The position numbers and the translations under genes were made by a program. The notes under the pieces were generated by a model. That model made no database searches. It saw nothing but the letters and a program-made list of their open reading frames with translations, and was not told where the DNA came from. Below, in pieces: positions 20,052 to 48,700 of a stretch of 64,000 nt of DNA (the stretch's first letter is position 1; each line of letters begins with the position of its first letter). The stretch is from Euglena gracilis (lineage: Eukaryota > Euglenida > Euglenophyceae > Euglenales), in NCBI GenBank assembly GCA_039621445.1, contig CP154956.1, positions 434,001 to 498,000 on the forward strand. Reading direction: 5' to 3'.

Positions 20052-20848
20052 TGTCGGCCGCCGGCTTTCGCCGGCAGCCAAAAATTGCCAGAAAGCACAA
20101 ATTCCAAAGTCGCGGGTAACAGCCAATCAGTTACAAAAACCCGCGACACAAATTGGAAGCGGGTCAAATTACTTTCCACCTTCAAATTCTGTTTTTTCAC
20201 AGAACTTGAGGGGTTTTCCCCATTATCCCCATTATTTGGCAAAGAAGAAATACATTGAATTGGATTTGATCAATCACATTGTTGAATTGGAATTGGCAAT
20301 TACATTGTTGGTCATTACATTGTTGGTTGTACTCATTGAAGGATTGGTTTGAAGGAGACCCTACAACACCGCCACCCTCACCGCCACCTATACCCTATAC
20401 CTCACCTTCCTTGCCCCAGGTTGTCTTTTCCATCACAATCAGTCATTCTCACAGATTTCCAACAGTTTGATTGCTTCTCCAGTGGGTTGGGATTCATTTC
20501 AGATTCAGTGGGTTGGTTTTTGCCTATAAGGTGTGCGTGAGAGAGAGAGAGAGGTGAGATTTTCACACCAAATGGCAGATTTTTCGGTGTTCACCAAATT
20601 TTCAGAAAACATTAAAAAAAACGATCCTACGCCCCGGCTGGGGTAGGGGAAAACACCTGGGTGAAAAAAGGGAGTTGGCCTGAGCCCACCAACCCCCAGA
20701 AAAAGCGCAGGCCCCGCCTCGGAAACACCCACCCCCCAGCTGTTGGTGGTTATCCACGACGGCGAGGACCCCCCCGGGCCCTCGGCCCACCGGGTCTCGC
20801 CGGTCGCGGGGGCGACCGGCGGCGCACAGGGGGTGGGGCCGGCGAACA
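20052..20848 (+). repeat. 3' LTR
   Basis: 797 bp, a copy of 8631-9419. The largest difference is a 9-bp duplication (CCCCATTAT) near 20,225. Substitutions cluster in the last 150 bp. It ends GGCGAACA. Confidence 0.93.
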
Positions 20849-20852
20849 TCCT
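20849..20852. repeat. Target-site duplication, right copy (TCCT)
   Basis: TCCT immediately follows the GAACA end of the 3' LTR and matches 8627-8630. Counting only one copy restores the reading frame of the interrupted minus-strand gene. Confidence 0.85.
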
Positions 20853-21267
20853 CCAGGTACTTGAACACTGAGGCAACGTCATAATCCTTCGTTTTCGAAG
20901 GTTCGGCGGCTTTCCCGCCCTTGCCTGCTGGGGGTCCGGCAGATTTTACGCCTTTGCCTGGAGCTGGCCAGGCGGCTTTTCCGCCTTTGCCAGGTGGGGC
21001 TTTCCCACCTTTCTCCTGGCCTTTTCCTTTCCCCTTACCTTTGCCCTTTCCTTTACCCTTGCCCTTTGTGTTTGACAGCCATTCGAATGTCGCCCGGTAT
21101 GGGTCAAAGTATTCCCAGTATTCTGGGTCTTCTGGCGTAAACACTGGGTAAGTCACGGATTCCGTGCTTGGCGTTCGAGCAAATTCCTGCTCAGCATCAC
21201 CACGATTCGAGTAAACCGGTGCGACTGGGGATGGTCGGGTTTCCCGACGTGCCCGTTCTGCCGTCAC
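20849..21267 (-). pseudogene. KG-rich segment 5' of the retrotransposon insertion
   Basis: It contains an acidic/aromatic stretch (DPEYWEYFDPY), then a run of alternating Lys-Gly (nine KG pairs) and repeated GKGGKA units, a basic, probably nucleic-acid-binding tract, and then DYDVASVFKYLE up to the insertion point. It follows the N-terminal segment by a -1 frame change at 21,264-21,267, where the upstream frame stops at TGA. A similar Lys-Gly tract closes the Gag of the retrotransposon that disrupts this gene. Confidence 0.6.
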
Positions 21268-22112
21268 GTCTGGCGCTGGTGCGGAGCTTCCTCCTCAGCG
21301 TCGACGTGCATCGCCGCGGGCGGATTTTCCGACCTCGGCGAGCGGCGCTGTGGCTGCGGCGTCAGATTTTCCGGGCCGCGGTCACGCTTGCCGGCGGCAG
21401 AGCTTGTGGGTCGTGCTGGTGGCGCTTCCGCCACAGCCACGTCCCGCTGTCGCGCTGGTTGACTTGACCGTGTCGGAGCTGGCACTCCTGTGAGAGCCGA
21501 CACAGCAGCATCATACTGCTGGCGCTCTTCCCGTGTCATTTCCGCCCGGGCAGGGTATCCCTGGCCAGCGGAAACAGGGGGGCGACGTGCGATTTGTCGT
21601 TGGATCGTCACAGCATATTCATACTGTTGACGCTCCTCCTCAGTCTCGAACGGCCGACCAGTCCACGGGTTAACGGGTTCATCCCGTGCCGGGGGAACTG
21701 GTGCCGCACGAGGCGCTGCCGCGGCTTCCCGCGGACGAGCGCTTCGGGCAGAGTCAGACATCGGGGGAGGGTTTCCCTCCGCAGGACGTCGTGGGATAGG
21801 GTCAGGTATGGTTGGGTGGAGTTGAGGGAGATAGACGTACTGATCCCGTGGCATTGGCGCCTCCTGCGGATAATCCCCAGAGACGGGGTACTGAGACACA
21901 GGCTCCTGCGCAGGATAATCCCGCCGGGGCATGCGCTCAGGGGATCGAAAAATACTTTCTTTCACACGTGGGTGTTCACTCCGGACAGGTGCTTCCACTG
22001 TCTCTTCCTCGGGTAATCCGGGGGAGTGAGCACGAAAATGTGCAGTGTAAGTGCCAACTGGTGGTACCTGCCGTGCGACCTGTGGCGGGACTTCCACGCC
22101 CAGGTCACGCAT
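21264..22112 (-). pseudogene. N-terminal segment of the interrupted gene
   Basis: The ATG at 22,110-22,112 begins MRDLGVEV. The segment is Pro/Arg/Ala-rich and looks disordered, with a twofold motif of the form EERQQY followed by E/D-x-A-V. It ends in TGA overlapping the next frame by 4 bases. The start lies only about 30 bp from the 3' splice site of an EFHC1-like exon on the other strand, so there is no room for an LTR or long promoter. The 5' end of the element may be truncated, or the true start may be downstream. Family unknown. Confidence 0.5.
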
Positions 22113-22142
22113 GGTAAATTTCAATTACGACCTGACCTTCAG

Positions 22143-38396
<16,254 letters not shown>

Positions 38397-39579
38397 GCCG
38401 ATTGATACGCTGCCTCCTCTGGTGTACGAGTTCTTGATGTGTGTCGCTCTCCACTGTTGTCTTGTAAATGTGGAATTTACCTGTCAAATTCTTTTTGACG
38501 TCGAAGGTGCAAAATTATCGGCGCAAAGTGTATGTGATATTTTGTAATTCCCAAATCAAAAGAAATAAAAACCCAAGACACATCGCAAAGGTTGACATTT
38601 TCAGGACAAAAATTCACAGATAAAACGAATTATGAGATTTATATTTTTTTTTCTGAAACGCAAGGTGTGCATTTTTCACCAAAGGTTTACAATTTTTCGG
38701 GAAGTCTTCTGTGCTGGAATTCTGCACCTTGGCATTTCATTCTTGTTGTGCCATCGCTGAGCATTTTTTCATTGCAGAATTTTGGAATGTTTGTTTTCCA
38801 CTTTTGGAAAAGGTAGTTAAATTGATTCAGTTGTATTTTTATGTTCCCATCATAGAGTCAAAGGAAGACCTTGAAATGCATGGTTTCTTCATTCATTCTT
38901 GTCTTTTGAATTTCATCGTTACACGAGCCAGAAAAGTGTTGATTTCTCCACGATCAATGAAACAATGATTTCTTAAGTGCTCAGCGGTGCAGCAGCCCTT
39001 CTCACTTGTTGCATGCTCTACCTTGTTCTCCTCCTCCTCTTCTCCTCCTGACTTCTTCGCATTTGTTGTCGGCAATGCTGTGCGCTCCTTCGTGCTTTCA
39101 TTGCTGGCATTATTCAGACTCTCCCCCCTGGGCAATTCCTCACTCAATCTCTGTGTCACCCAACCTTCGCCGGGGGTTGGAGGATGGGTTTCGAGAGCGG
39201 GTGGGTGTCTTTGGCTGCTGGACTCCCATCCACGGTATGCCCGACCCAGCTAAAGGGAATTTGGTCGGTTTCTGTCGTTGCTGGGTGAGTGGGCCCGGGG
39301 GGGGGGGGGTTGTGGATGGGTGGGTTTGGGCTTGGGAAAACAGTGCCCAACTCCTCCCCGGTGGGTTGTTGAACATGTGCTCCTGGAGAGTGTCTATGGA
39401 TCATCTGAATTATTTTTCGATTTTCAAATGATTTTTGATGACAATTCAATGAGCTGGTGAAACCAGCTTCCATCTTTTGCAGGAAAAAATTGTTTGATTT
39501 GGGGATTTTATCACATGTGTGTATATATATATATACATATATATACATATATATAGACCGGATTATATATATAATCCGG

Positions 39580-39590
<11 letters not shown>
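38397..39590 (+). other. Intergenic region, no gene recognised
   Basis: Between the terminal exon of the first gene and the (GTAT)n block. T-rich, with a few open stretches that show neither splice structure nor host-like codon use. Confidence 0.5.
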
Positions 39591-39611
<21 letters not shown>

Positions 39612-39827
39612 TGTATGTATGTATGTATGTATGTATGTATGTGTATGTATGTATGTATGTATGTATGTATGTATGTATGTATGTATGTATGTATGTATGT
39701 ATGTATGTATGTATGTATGTATGTATGTATGTATGTATGTATGTATGTATGTATGTATGTATGTATGTATGTATGTATGTATGTATGTATGTATGTATGT
39801 ATGTATGTATGTATGTATGTATGTATG

Positions 39828-39859
<32 letters not shown>

Positions 39860-39937
39860 TGTATGTATGTATGTATGTATGTATGTATGTATGTATGTAT
39901 GTATGTATGTATGTATGTATGTATGTATGTATGTATA
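39588..39937. repeat. (GTAT)n microsatellite
   Basis: About 350 bp of tetranucleotide GTAT with two single-unit interruptions. The foldback element at 39,939 begins immediately after it. Confidence 0.97.
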
Positions 39938-39938
39938 T

Positions 39939-40227
39939 GGCAGGTGGGAACTTTAGTACCCCCCCAGGGGAGGTGCTAAAATACACCCCACGATGGCCAC
40001 CCCCCTTATTTGAAGGAATAGGGTTAGGTGTGCACATGCTAATTTGCGCTAATTGGCTATGTTGCGCTAATTGGATATGTTGCGCAACATAGCCAATTAG
40101 CGCAACGTAGCCAATTAGCGCAACATAGCATGGGCGCACCTAACCCTACTCCTTCAAATAAGGGGGGTGGCCATCGTGGGGTGTATTTTAGTACCCCCCT
40201 GGGGGGGTACTAAAGTTCCCACCTGCC
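39939..40227. mobile_element. Foldback element, about 290 bp nearly perfect palindrome
   Basis: GGCAGGTGGGAACTTTAGTA at the left is matched inversely by the right end TACTAAAGTTCCCACCTGCC. The arms continue through ACACCCCACGATGGCCACCC and ATAGGGTTAGGTG to a centre made of GCGCAACATAGCCAATTA repeats. It could form a hairpin of about 130 bp. It lies between microsatellites, so the target duplication cannot be defined. Confidence 0.85.
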
Positions 40228-40268
40228 ATATATATACCTGCCATATACACACATACATACATATATAT

Positions 40269-40303
<35 letters not shown>

Positions 40304-40353
40304 ATATATGTATATGTATGTATGTATATATATGTATGTATGTATAGGTATGC

Positions 40354-40385
<32 letters not shown>

Positions 40386-40571
40386 GTGTGTATATGTATA
40401 ATGTATATATGTATATTATATGTATGTATATGCAGATATATGTATATATATATATATACATACATATATGTACATATACATGTATGAATATGCAGATATA
40501 TGTACATAAAAATTATATATTATATATTATCTATATTATATATATTATATATTCTGTATATTACATATCAT

Positions 40572-40603
<32 letters not shown>

Positions 40604-40615
40604 TTGTATGGAAAT
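40228..40615. repeat. Mixed TA/TATG microsatellite
   Basis: TA, TATG and GTGTGT repeats right of the foldback element. Confidence 0.9.
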
Positions 40616-42582
40616 ATTTAAAACCATCGGAAATTTGTCGCAGCTGCATCCGAAGCGTTCCTCTTTGATGGGCATGTTGTGTGTGGCAGGTTCAAAGCTG
40701 CCAACCGTCAGTAATTGTCAAGTGGGAAGAAGTTGGATAAACAGCATTAAAAGTTATTTGTCTCGTTATTTGGCCAATTCTCAACAAGGAAGTCATTTTG
40801 TGGGATTTAATTAATTAATTTTCGGACGAAAAATCAAGTATTTGATCGATGATTGTGTGGATGGATTGGTGGATGCGGCTAACCCGTGTGTCCATCCATC
40901 GGAAAATCCATCTATTATGCGTCGGAATATGCATCCATCGTGCTGGAAAAGAAATATTTTTCTCTTCTCATCAACAGCTGATGCGTCATCCGTTCTTATT
41001 TCTGCTCCTCTGTGCCATTTCTTCTTCTTCTTTAACTGGCTCGGAATGCCCGATTGTTGTCCCACCTTCGAACCGACGAACTGCGTTGACAAAGGGTTGC
41101 TTTCCTTTTTTTGGAAGAAAAAGAAACAAACATTTGCCTCTTTACAGTATTCATATTCATTGTTTTTCAGAAATAAAGTTTAACCCTTTCTTCTGTCTTT
41201 TGTGCATTATCCTGCAGCCCAACATTTTCTGGATGGAGCTGGACAAAAGGATGCAAATAATTTAATTATTTGAAATAAATAAGTTTATGTCTTCAGTATA
41301 AAATTTGCAGTGGGTTTTGGGTGCTTTAAAAAAAAATCCCTCCCCCGATCAAGACACGGGAAAGACCCCCAAAAAATGCATGAAATAAAGCGATCCAAAT
41401 GTTGGCCGACCTGACGGAGTTCACCCTTCAGCAAGACCAGCCACCCCTTGCTCGCGTTGTTGGTGACGGGACTCCAGGTCCATGAACTGATTCCCTCTAT
41501 GGCCAAGCATAAGTGCCGTGGCAGGCTGCCGTGTGTGGAAGGAGAGTTGGGGGCTATGCGTCTTTGCGAATGTCACCGATACCTCAGTCAGAATGATGAT
41601 CAGCCAGGTGGGAAGTCCTAGCCTTTCCTGGTGCTGATATTTTGCCGCGCACCGCACTCCGCTTTTTTTTGTTGGTATATTTGGGTGTTCCGTTCCGCCT
41701 CAGCGGAGCGTCAGAGCTCAATCGATGACGGCAGCACCGCATCCGTTTTCCGTGTCTGTGCCAGAAACCTCGTGGCAACCCACGCCAACTCAGGAGGCTA
41801 AAGGCACAGCCATGGCACGGCTTGCCCCCATCCATCTGCGGCACCGTCTTGTCTTCCATGGAGCTGGAGGTCAGAGGATCCCTCATGCCGGAGACCCTAG
41901 AAGGGTAGTAGCCCCCCTCCTAATAGTAACGCTGGGTCGCCTCAAGTGGTGGGTCCCCTCCCGGGGGTCTTAAACAGAAGCCTGCCCCCGACAGGGCTGG
42001 ACGGGAATCCCGACACCCTGTGGGTGGTGCGTCGGGAGTCGACTACCCACCCCCCATCCTGGTCGGTGGGCAGGGGGTCTGACCCCACCAGGCCTTCCTG
42101 TATTTCCAGGAAGACCAGGGAAAACTTTCCCTCGGCACCGAATGAATTTCGTTTTGTGGTATGGTGGGGGCAGTCGACCCTCCAGGGGTGCGATGGGCAG
42201 GCAGGGGGGGGGGGGCATATTGACCCCTCAGGGGTGAGGGGGAAGGCAAACGTGCCATACCCCCCCACCCGTATGATATATGAGGGGAAGTTGCCTCGGT
42301 CGGGACCAGGACCCAAAACCAACCCCCCCCCCCGGGCCACGTCATGGACAGGCAAGCAACAGCGCACCGGGAGTGGTTGCAAGAAAACCTGCTGTGGCTG
42401 CAAACCGCCTTTGGGTGTTCTTTGGGGTTCGGTTTCCCAGGTGGCAGGTCAAGGGCCCATACCAGGGGGGGGGTCCCACCCCTCCCCTCCCCCCCCCAGT
42501 TTGGACCCAAAGTGAGTCCCCCTGACCCCCCCCCCCAAGGGAGTGGTTGAACCGGTGCCGCCCCCCCCCCCACCTGTTTGAG
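40616..42582 (+). other. Region without a recognised gene
   Basis: No clear exon. Around 41,540-41,900 a minus-strand frame is open but shows no domain. From 41,950 to 42,570 the sequence is dominated by C and G runs, and it contains CTTAAACAGAAGCCTG near 41,970, which looks like an isolated end of the hAT-like family. Confidence 0.45.
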
Positions 42583-42703
42583 GAACCCCCTGCTACCGGT
42601 GGACGTGGCCTTCCACGATGACGACGCCATCGCGGCGGTCTGCCGGGCGCGCAACTGGACCGCCGTGGAGCTGTTTGCGGCACCGTCGTCGCACCAATTA
42701 AAT
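42583..42703 (+). CDS. Exon of the second gene
   Basis: Encodes PLLPVDVAFHDDDAIAAVC then RARNWTAVELFAAPSSH. Acceptor CTGTTTGAG is weak. Donor AAT|GTGAAC. High-GC codon use stands out from the flanking C-runs. Confidence 0.6.
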
Positions 42704-45700
42704 GTGAACCTCGCAAGGAAGCGGCACAGCTTCCGTTGCTCAGGGGAGGGGAGCATCTTTTCTGTGTTGCGAGTGGCATCAGGCAGCGAGCAGGTTGTGC
42801 AACCTGTGAAACTGAAAATCCTTTTTGGTGCCTTGTTTGCAGGAAAAAGTTATTTTTCATTGCCAACGACACAAATGTTCAGCAAAGTTCTTCCATAGCC
42901 CCCGAAAATTTTACACAAACCCAGATCGCCTTTAGTTTTTTTAATGAAGATTTTGAGATAAACGTTTCGTTGCGCTTTTTCTGTGGTTTCCTTACACCCC
43001 ATTTTGATCTGGTGTTGTGTTTGCAAGGAAGATTCCATTTCGGACTGCAATCTTTTCACCACATTTTCATCAAAAGAACACAGTCCAACTTTTCCTGTCT
43101 CGTCTTTTACGTTCTTGTGGCACAGTGTCCTGGGAGCAGGCTTCTTTTTAAGTCACCTGACCCCCCCCCCGGGGGGGAGGGGGGGGGGGTGGGTGGGTCC
43201 GGGCCGGACCCCCCGGGGGTTCCGGGCCGGCCCCCCCGGGGGGGGGGGTCCCGCGCCGGAGGCGCAGGGTATACCTTTTCGGCGCGAAGCGCCGAAAATT
43301 TTTGAAAAATGCCTTTAACGGGCCCGATTTTGGGGGGGTCCCCCCCCGGGGGGGGTCCCGCGCCAACCTGGGTGGGTGGGGGGGGCCGCCCCCCCTACCC
43401 GGGGGTCTTTAAAAGAAGCCTGCCTGTGAGCAGGGGTTTTCATCAGTCGAGGACCCCCGGGGGGGGGTCCGGGCGAGCCCCCCCCCCCCCGGAGGGGGAG
43501 GTGGGATATATTTTTCGTCGCCAAAGGCGGCGAAAATTTTTGAAAGGGTGCTGTTTTAGCACTTTTCGCGATTTTTGGCCATTTTTTTTGTGGGTCCCCT
43601 GGGACCCCCCCCCCGGGGGCCAGGGGGTGGGTGGGTGGGGGGGGCCTCCCCCCCGGTCTTAAAAAAAACCCCTTCCTGGGAGCAGGTATGGCACAGATGC
43701 ATGTGGACGGCCGGCTTACACTGGCGTATCCAGTCGGTGCCATCTATCAAGTGTGTATGTGTGTACATATTACCAGAAATATAATTATAATAATATGAAT
43801 ATGAATAACATAAATATAACATATAATAATATAATATAAGTATGGTATAATAATAATGATATAAATATAAGTATGATCACCAGATACATATACATACATA
43901 TATATGTGTATACATATAGCACCAGCAAAAAATTGTCTGTCGCCATGGCTTTGTGATGCACATCAAGCGAGTGTCTGGTCGGTGCCAGGCCGTATTTTAG
44001 TCGGGTGCCGACCCCACCCGGGGGGGGGGGGGGGGGCCCGCCTGGGCGGCCCCACCCAGGCACCCCAAATCCCCCCACCCCCCGGGGGGGGGGGGGGGGG
44101 GGGGCACACGGCCAAAAGTGCCCTAGCACAACCCCGGCGCCGAAGGCGCCGGGGAGCCAAAAATGGCCTATTTTCAAAGGAATGTGCCCGGGCACAGGCA
44201 GAACTCCACCCCCCCCCGGGGGGGGGCTAGTGCCTGCCTGGGCAGGCCCTCACAGGCATTGCGGCCCCCCCCGCCCCCCCCCGGGGTTGGTAAAAAACAG
44301 CCTGGTCGGTGCCCCCCCCCCTGTGCCCATTACTCCTTCTTCCTGGTGCTGACAGACGACCTGCCGGGGGCGCTGCCCCACCTCCAGACCCTCCCCGCCG
44401 CGGCGTCCATTTTGTGGGCCCACGGCTCCGGCGTCCCCTGACCAAGCACCACCAGTGGAATGGGTTTGTTTTTTTCTTTTTTATTACTTTTATTCATTTG
44501 TTATTTTATTATTTATTTTTGTTTATTATTTATTATCATTTTTTTATATTATTTATTATATTTTTATCATCATTTATTTGTGGTTTTGAGTCAAGGTTTT
44601 ATCTCGTTCCTCTGTTCTCGTCCATATTATTTAGATTTTTTTTAAGAGTTTTTCATCCTCACTTCAGGGGTGACAGTTGACGTTTATTTTGGTCACATTT
44701 TCTGCTCTCTGTGGGTCCCATGATTTATCCATGACCAAACGTATTCATTCATTCTCTGCACATATGTATATTACATTGCATAGATGCACGTGTTTATTTG
44801 CGCACAGGCTTATTATTTATTAGTTTATGTAAATGTTAATCCGGGGTGGGTGTTCATAGCATCCGTTCTCTTCATTTTTTATTGGTGATTTTTTAGAAGA
44901 GTTTTTCATTCCTGCTATCCCATTTCTTATTGCGTAGATTGTAATTTAAAAAAAAAACAGTTCTGACCCCTGTTGTTTTTGAAATTTTTAATGATTACCC
45001 AGGAGTCGTTTTTGTCGTCGGCTCCATTTTGATATGTGGTTGTTTGCTAATGGCCTACCACTGCCGCCCTTCATTTCCAGCAATCAGGACAGCCTTGTCC
45101 TCTCCTTCTTTTGTATTTTGGGTTCGTTTAAAGCAATTCAGAATGCCAACGAGCATCCCTCCCTCATCTTTGGGAAGCACCCCCAGGTTGGTGAATAAAA
45201 AGAAAGCAGCAAATGAGAGAGCCAAATTGATTATGGTATCACTCTATGATTGGGTGAATGGTGTTTTTGCTCATAGTGGTCACGCATATTCAGGTGTGGC
45301 CAATGTGGCAGTAAAGTTTAAAGAATCCCACCAGTCTTTGACCTGGATGCCCAAAGGGAGCGGAGCATTCCCCATGCCAGTCGGCTGTGGATTTTCAAAA
45401 ACAACATGGGGGAAGTCTGAGGGCTCCCCAATTCCCAGCTAAACCGATTCTCAGCCACCTGGGGGAGGTCCAGCGATCCAAACCCACCCCCACCCCCACC
45501 TACCCATCTGGAAGGGGGGTGGGTCACACAGGGTGCAGGGAATGGAATGATGAGAATTAATGCTAACACACGGAATTGCCCATGAATTCACCCCGGGTGC
45601 CCAGTCCTTGTGAAAAAAAGCGCGTCTCTTTTCCCCTTCCTTTTTCTGTTTGTTTTAAAGCTGAATCTCAAAAAAACGGATTTTTGCCACCAAATGTGTT

Positions 45701-48700
45701 GTGGATCTGCCACCAATACACTGATTCTGAGGCAGCGGGATGGTATTGTCCTGTGGCTGGCTGCTGAAGTTCGACTACGTGTGGTTCGACAACGCGAACT
45801 GGCTGCGGATGACATCTTTGTTGGTGAACCCCATACCCAGGCTCTGTCCGGTGGTACACTGATATCGTATCATAAACTGTGGAGCAATTAAAAAAACATA
45901 CATCCCACAGCAGTGATGCAGTACCTCAGCTGGCTGGCTGGCTGGATAAATAAAGTTTTGCCATCTTCTTTGCCGATGTGATAAACCCTCCCCCCAAAGA
46001 ATACCCCCCCAAATAATACCCCCCCCCTCGGGGTCCGACTTCGGCGACCGAGTTAATACCCCCCCGACGACACGGATTTTGACCTGAAAATGTGGGGAAA
46101 ACTCACAATCTCTGACAACAAATTACGAAAAAATCGATTTTCTGGATCATCTGGCCTCCAAAAATGCGAAATGGCATTAGAAAGTGCAAAAAATGACCCC
46201 AGAGGGGGTTTTGGGTGCTATTTTGGGTCCTACGGGACTTCAAAAAATTTCGACAATTCTGGGGTGCCATTTTTTTGGCTATTTTGGGGGACTTTTAAAA
46301 GCAAAATCAGCCAAGAAAAAAAGCATTAAAAACCTCATTTCCGCCTTTTCCAGTCGGGGGGGGGGACCCCGGACCCCCGGGGGGAGGGGGTCTAGCTAGT
46401 GGTTTTTTCCAGTGTCAAGCAAAATGGCCAGAGTTAGTTGACCCAGGGTACTCATGAATATTTGGTCTTTAAATGGCCCACAATAATTTCACCAAATAGC
46501 TTCATTTTAATTCGCCAAGTAGATAAAGAGGTTCAAACTGGAGAAGGCAGGGGGGGGCTCAAATGTTTGTCTGGTTTTGAAACATCAAGTTTATGTGTTT
46601 TGCACGACGTGAATATCCAACGTCTGCGAGTTCAAGTTGAATTAGTATATTATTGAATGAAATTGAGTGAATTAAAAAAATATTACCTGGGTAGTAATTC
46701 AAGCCCGCAGAAGAGTGTTTTGCACAATATTGGTTGACGGGTCATCTGGGAGGGGGACTGGACCTGCTGCTGGGTCATCGGCCGCCCTCCTTCCGGCTTG
46801 TGGCCACGGCTGTTTTCTGAGTGCTCCCCCCACCTGTGGTCTGGGTGTAGGGTAATGCCTAATAGGCCTGGAGATGTTTGCTCAGGAGGGCAACGTGGAA
46901 CGCCGGACACTTATTATTATTATTATATATTATGGTATGAATATATAACATAGATTGATCCCAGAGGGGTGATGACATCCCGCCACTAATTCACCCCACC
47001 TGTGTGCCCCTTTGGGCCTCCCACGGGTAGACCTTATTGTTCTTCTCCGTCTTGTTACCTTCCCCCCCCGTGTCAACCGCACTTTTCCCACACCCAAAAT
47101 GCCATTTGTTTTATGGCACAGTGCACATACATGACACGCATGACACGCATATACATACATACACATACATACACACATACATACACACATGACACAGCGT
47201 GTCCATGACATATACCCCCGTGTCAACCGCATTTACCCCGTACTTTGGCCTGTCAACTACAGGGGGGAGGTAGGATGTGCCGACAGTGACTTTCACGGAC
47301 GGGTGCATCAGGGGACTCAAAAAGCAGCGTGCCGGGGACCTCCTCCCCCCCTCCCGGGGGGTTCCCGCTGGCTGCGGTGCAGAACGCCCTCCGGTTCCTG
47401 CAAGGCAACGCTACCGGTGTGCAGCCCCCGGTGCTGGAAGCACCCGGCCGAGCCACCCGCCGATTGGTTTGATGTGATTTGGAGGATTTGGGAAGGCCGG
47501 GTCAGCCAACCTCATTGCAAGTGGTACTGCAAAATAGAACCAAGTTGCATTGAAGCATTCTACACAACGAAAAGGGAAAAGTAGTATTTCCTTTTCTCTG
47601 GATATCGTAAATTTTCGTTGATTAGAAAATACACAAGTGGTAAAAGAAAACAGTGTTTTTGTCCACGCGCTCATCTGTGGCCGTGTGTGCTCTTGCATTG
47701 CATTCTGCCATTTCTTTCAGTTTGCCTTCGGGATTTGGCATCTCCCTCCACGGCCTCTCTCCTCAACTGTGCTGCGGGGTGCTCAGCACGGCACTCTCAC
47801 CGCGACGCTCAACCTGCATCTCAAGGACCCTTTCCAGGGCACTGCCTTGAAATTTTTGTGGCCAATGGGTAGCAGTTTATCTGTTGCACAGCGTTTTCCC
47901 CTGTTCTTGTCGTGGTTGACGACGGCTACAATAACGAGGATGTGACATGCGGTTCAGCAACAACAACAGCAACAACAACAGCAGCAGCAGCAGCAACAAC
48001 AACAACAACAACAGCAACAACAACAACAGCAGCAGCAGCAGCAGCAGCAACAACAACTAACTGAAATTCGCTGTTTTTTTGGGGGGGGTGGAAGTGATCA
48101 GGACATTTGTTCTGTCCCTTCCAGAACACGAATTTCTCACTCGTTGCCTCTTGGAGTAAAACAGACACATGGTTTTTTGCCAAGTTGCCTGACTATTGAT
48201 CATCCTTCATTTGCCCCTCCAAACACTGAGCACTTACTCTAACCTCTCCCCAAGTGCCTTTTGTCTGGAAAGAATACATCTACTCCCTTTGGCTGGTCCC
48301 TGCCGTTTGCTCCGCATGCAGACAGTCCCCCAGTGGAGATCTTTTTGCCCCCAGCGCCGACATTGGGTCCGGAGCAGGGCTTGCCGTGCTATCCTCCTGG
48401 CCAAGCCCATTGGCTTTTATTGCTCATTTTTCGCATCGTTGTTTTTGATTTCTGTCTGGATTGTGTTTACCGGAGAAGAATAACGAAACGGTAATAAAAG
48501 AACCCATCCATTTTTCTGGCCATCCCCACAATCTTCCAGCATCATAAGTTTGGATTTCGCCTCCCTGCTTCTGCTTGCTTAAAGGTGTTCTTTTTTGTTA
48601 TCGCCATGTTCTTTTGACTGTTAATGCTGTAGGCATCCCCATCTATATTTCAACGATTTTTCTCATGGTTTCAGTTTTGTCAATCTTTCAACGACCAGTC

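Larger units (their letters stand above)
8631..20848 (+). mobile_element. Ty3/gypsy chromovirus carrying DNA methyltransferase domains
   Basis: A 12.2-kb LTR retrotransposon. Order: 5' LTR, primer-binding-site-like sequence, very long Gag, Cys-rich linker, C5 cytosine methyltransferase, NPPW methyltransferase-like domain, protease, RT, RNase H, integrase (DD35E, GPY-type tail), chromodomain, G-rich minisatellite, polypurine tract and 3' LTR. It is inserted antisense into an unrecognised minus-strand gene with a 4-bp duplication. The LTRs differ at roughly 30 positions plus a 9-bp indel by eye (about 4%), so the insertion is not recent. The 5' 6 kb contains several frame changes, while RT-RH-IN is a single open frame. 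Probably not autonomous in this copy. Confidence 0.95.

Noticed and set aside
19363-20242. Pro-rich minus-strand frames
   Set aside because: Produced by the C-run minisatellite and the LTR; composition only.
20602-20848. C-terminal end of the minus-strand frame running into the 3' LTR
   Set aside because: Chimeric readthrough into the LTR, not original coding.
21255-21300. Programmed -1 frameshift signal at the GTGA overlap
   Set aside because: No X-XXY-YYZ heptamer in the overlap (GAGGAGGAAGCTCC). Simple indel or repeat slippage is more likely.
45029-45442. 137-codon plus-strand frame
   Set aside because: No domain recognised, AT-rich codon use unlike the host exons, and no splice context; not strong enough to call a gene.
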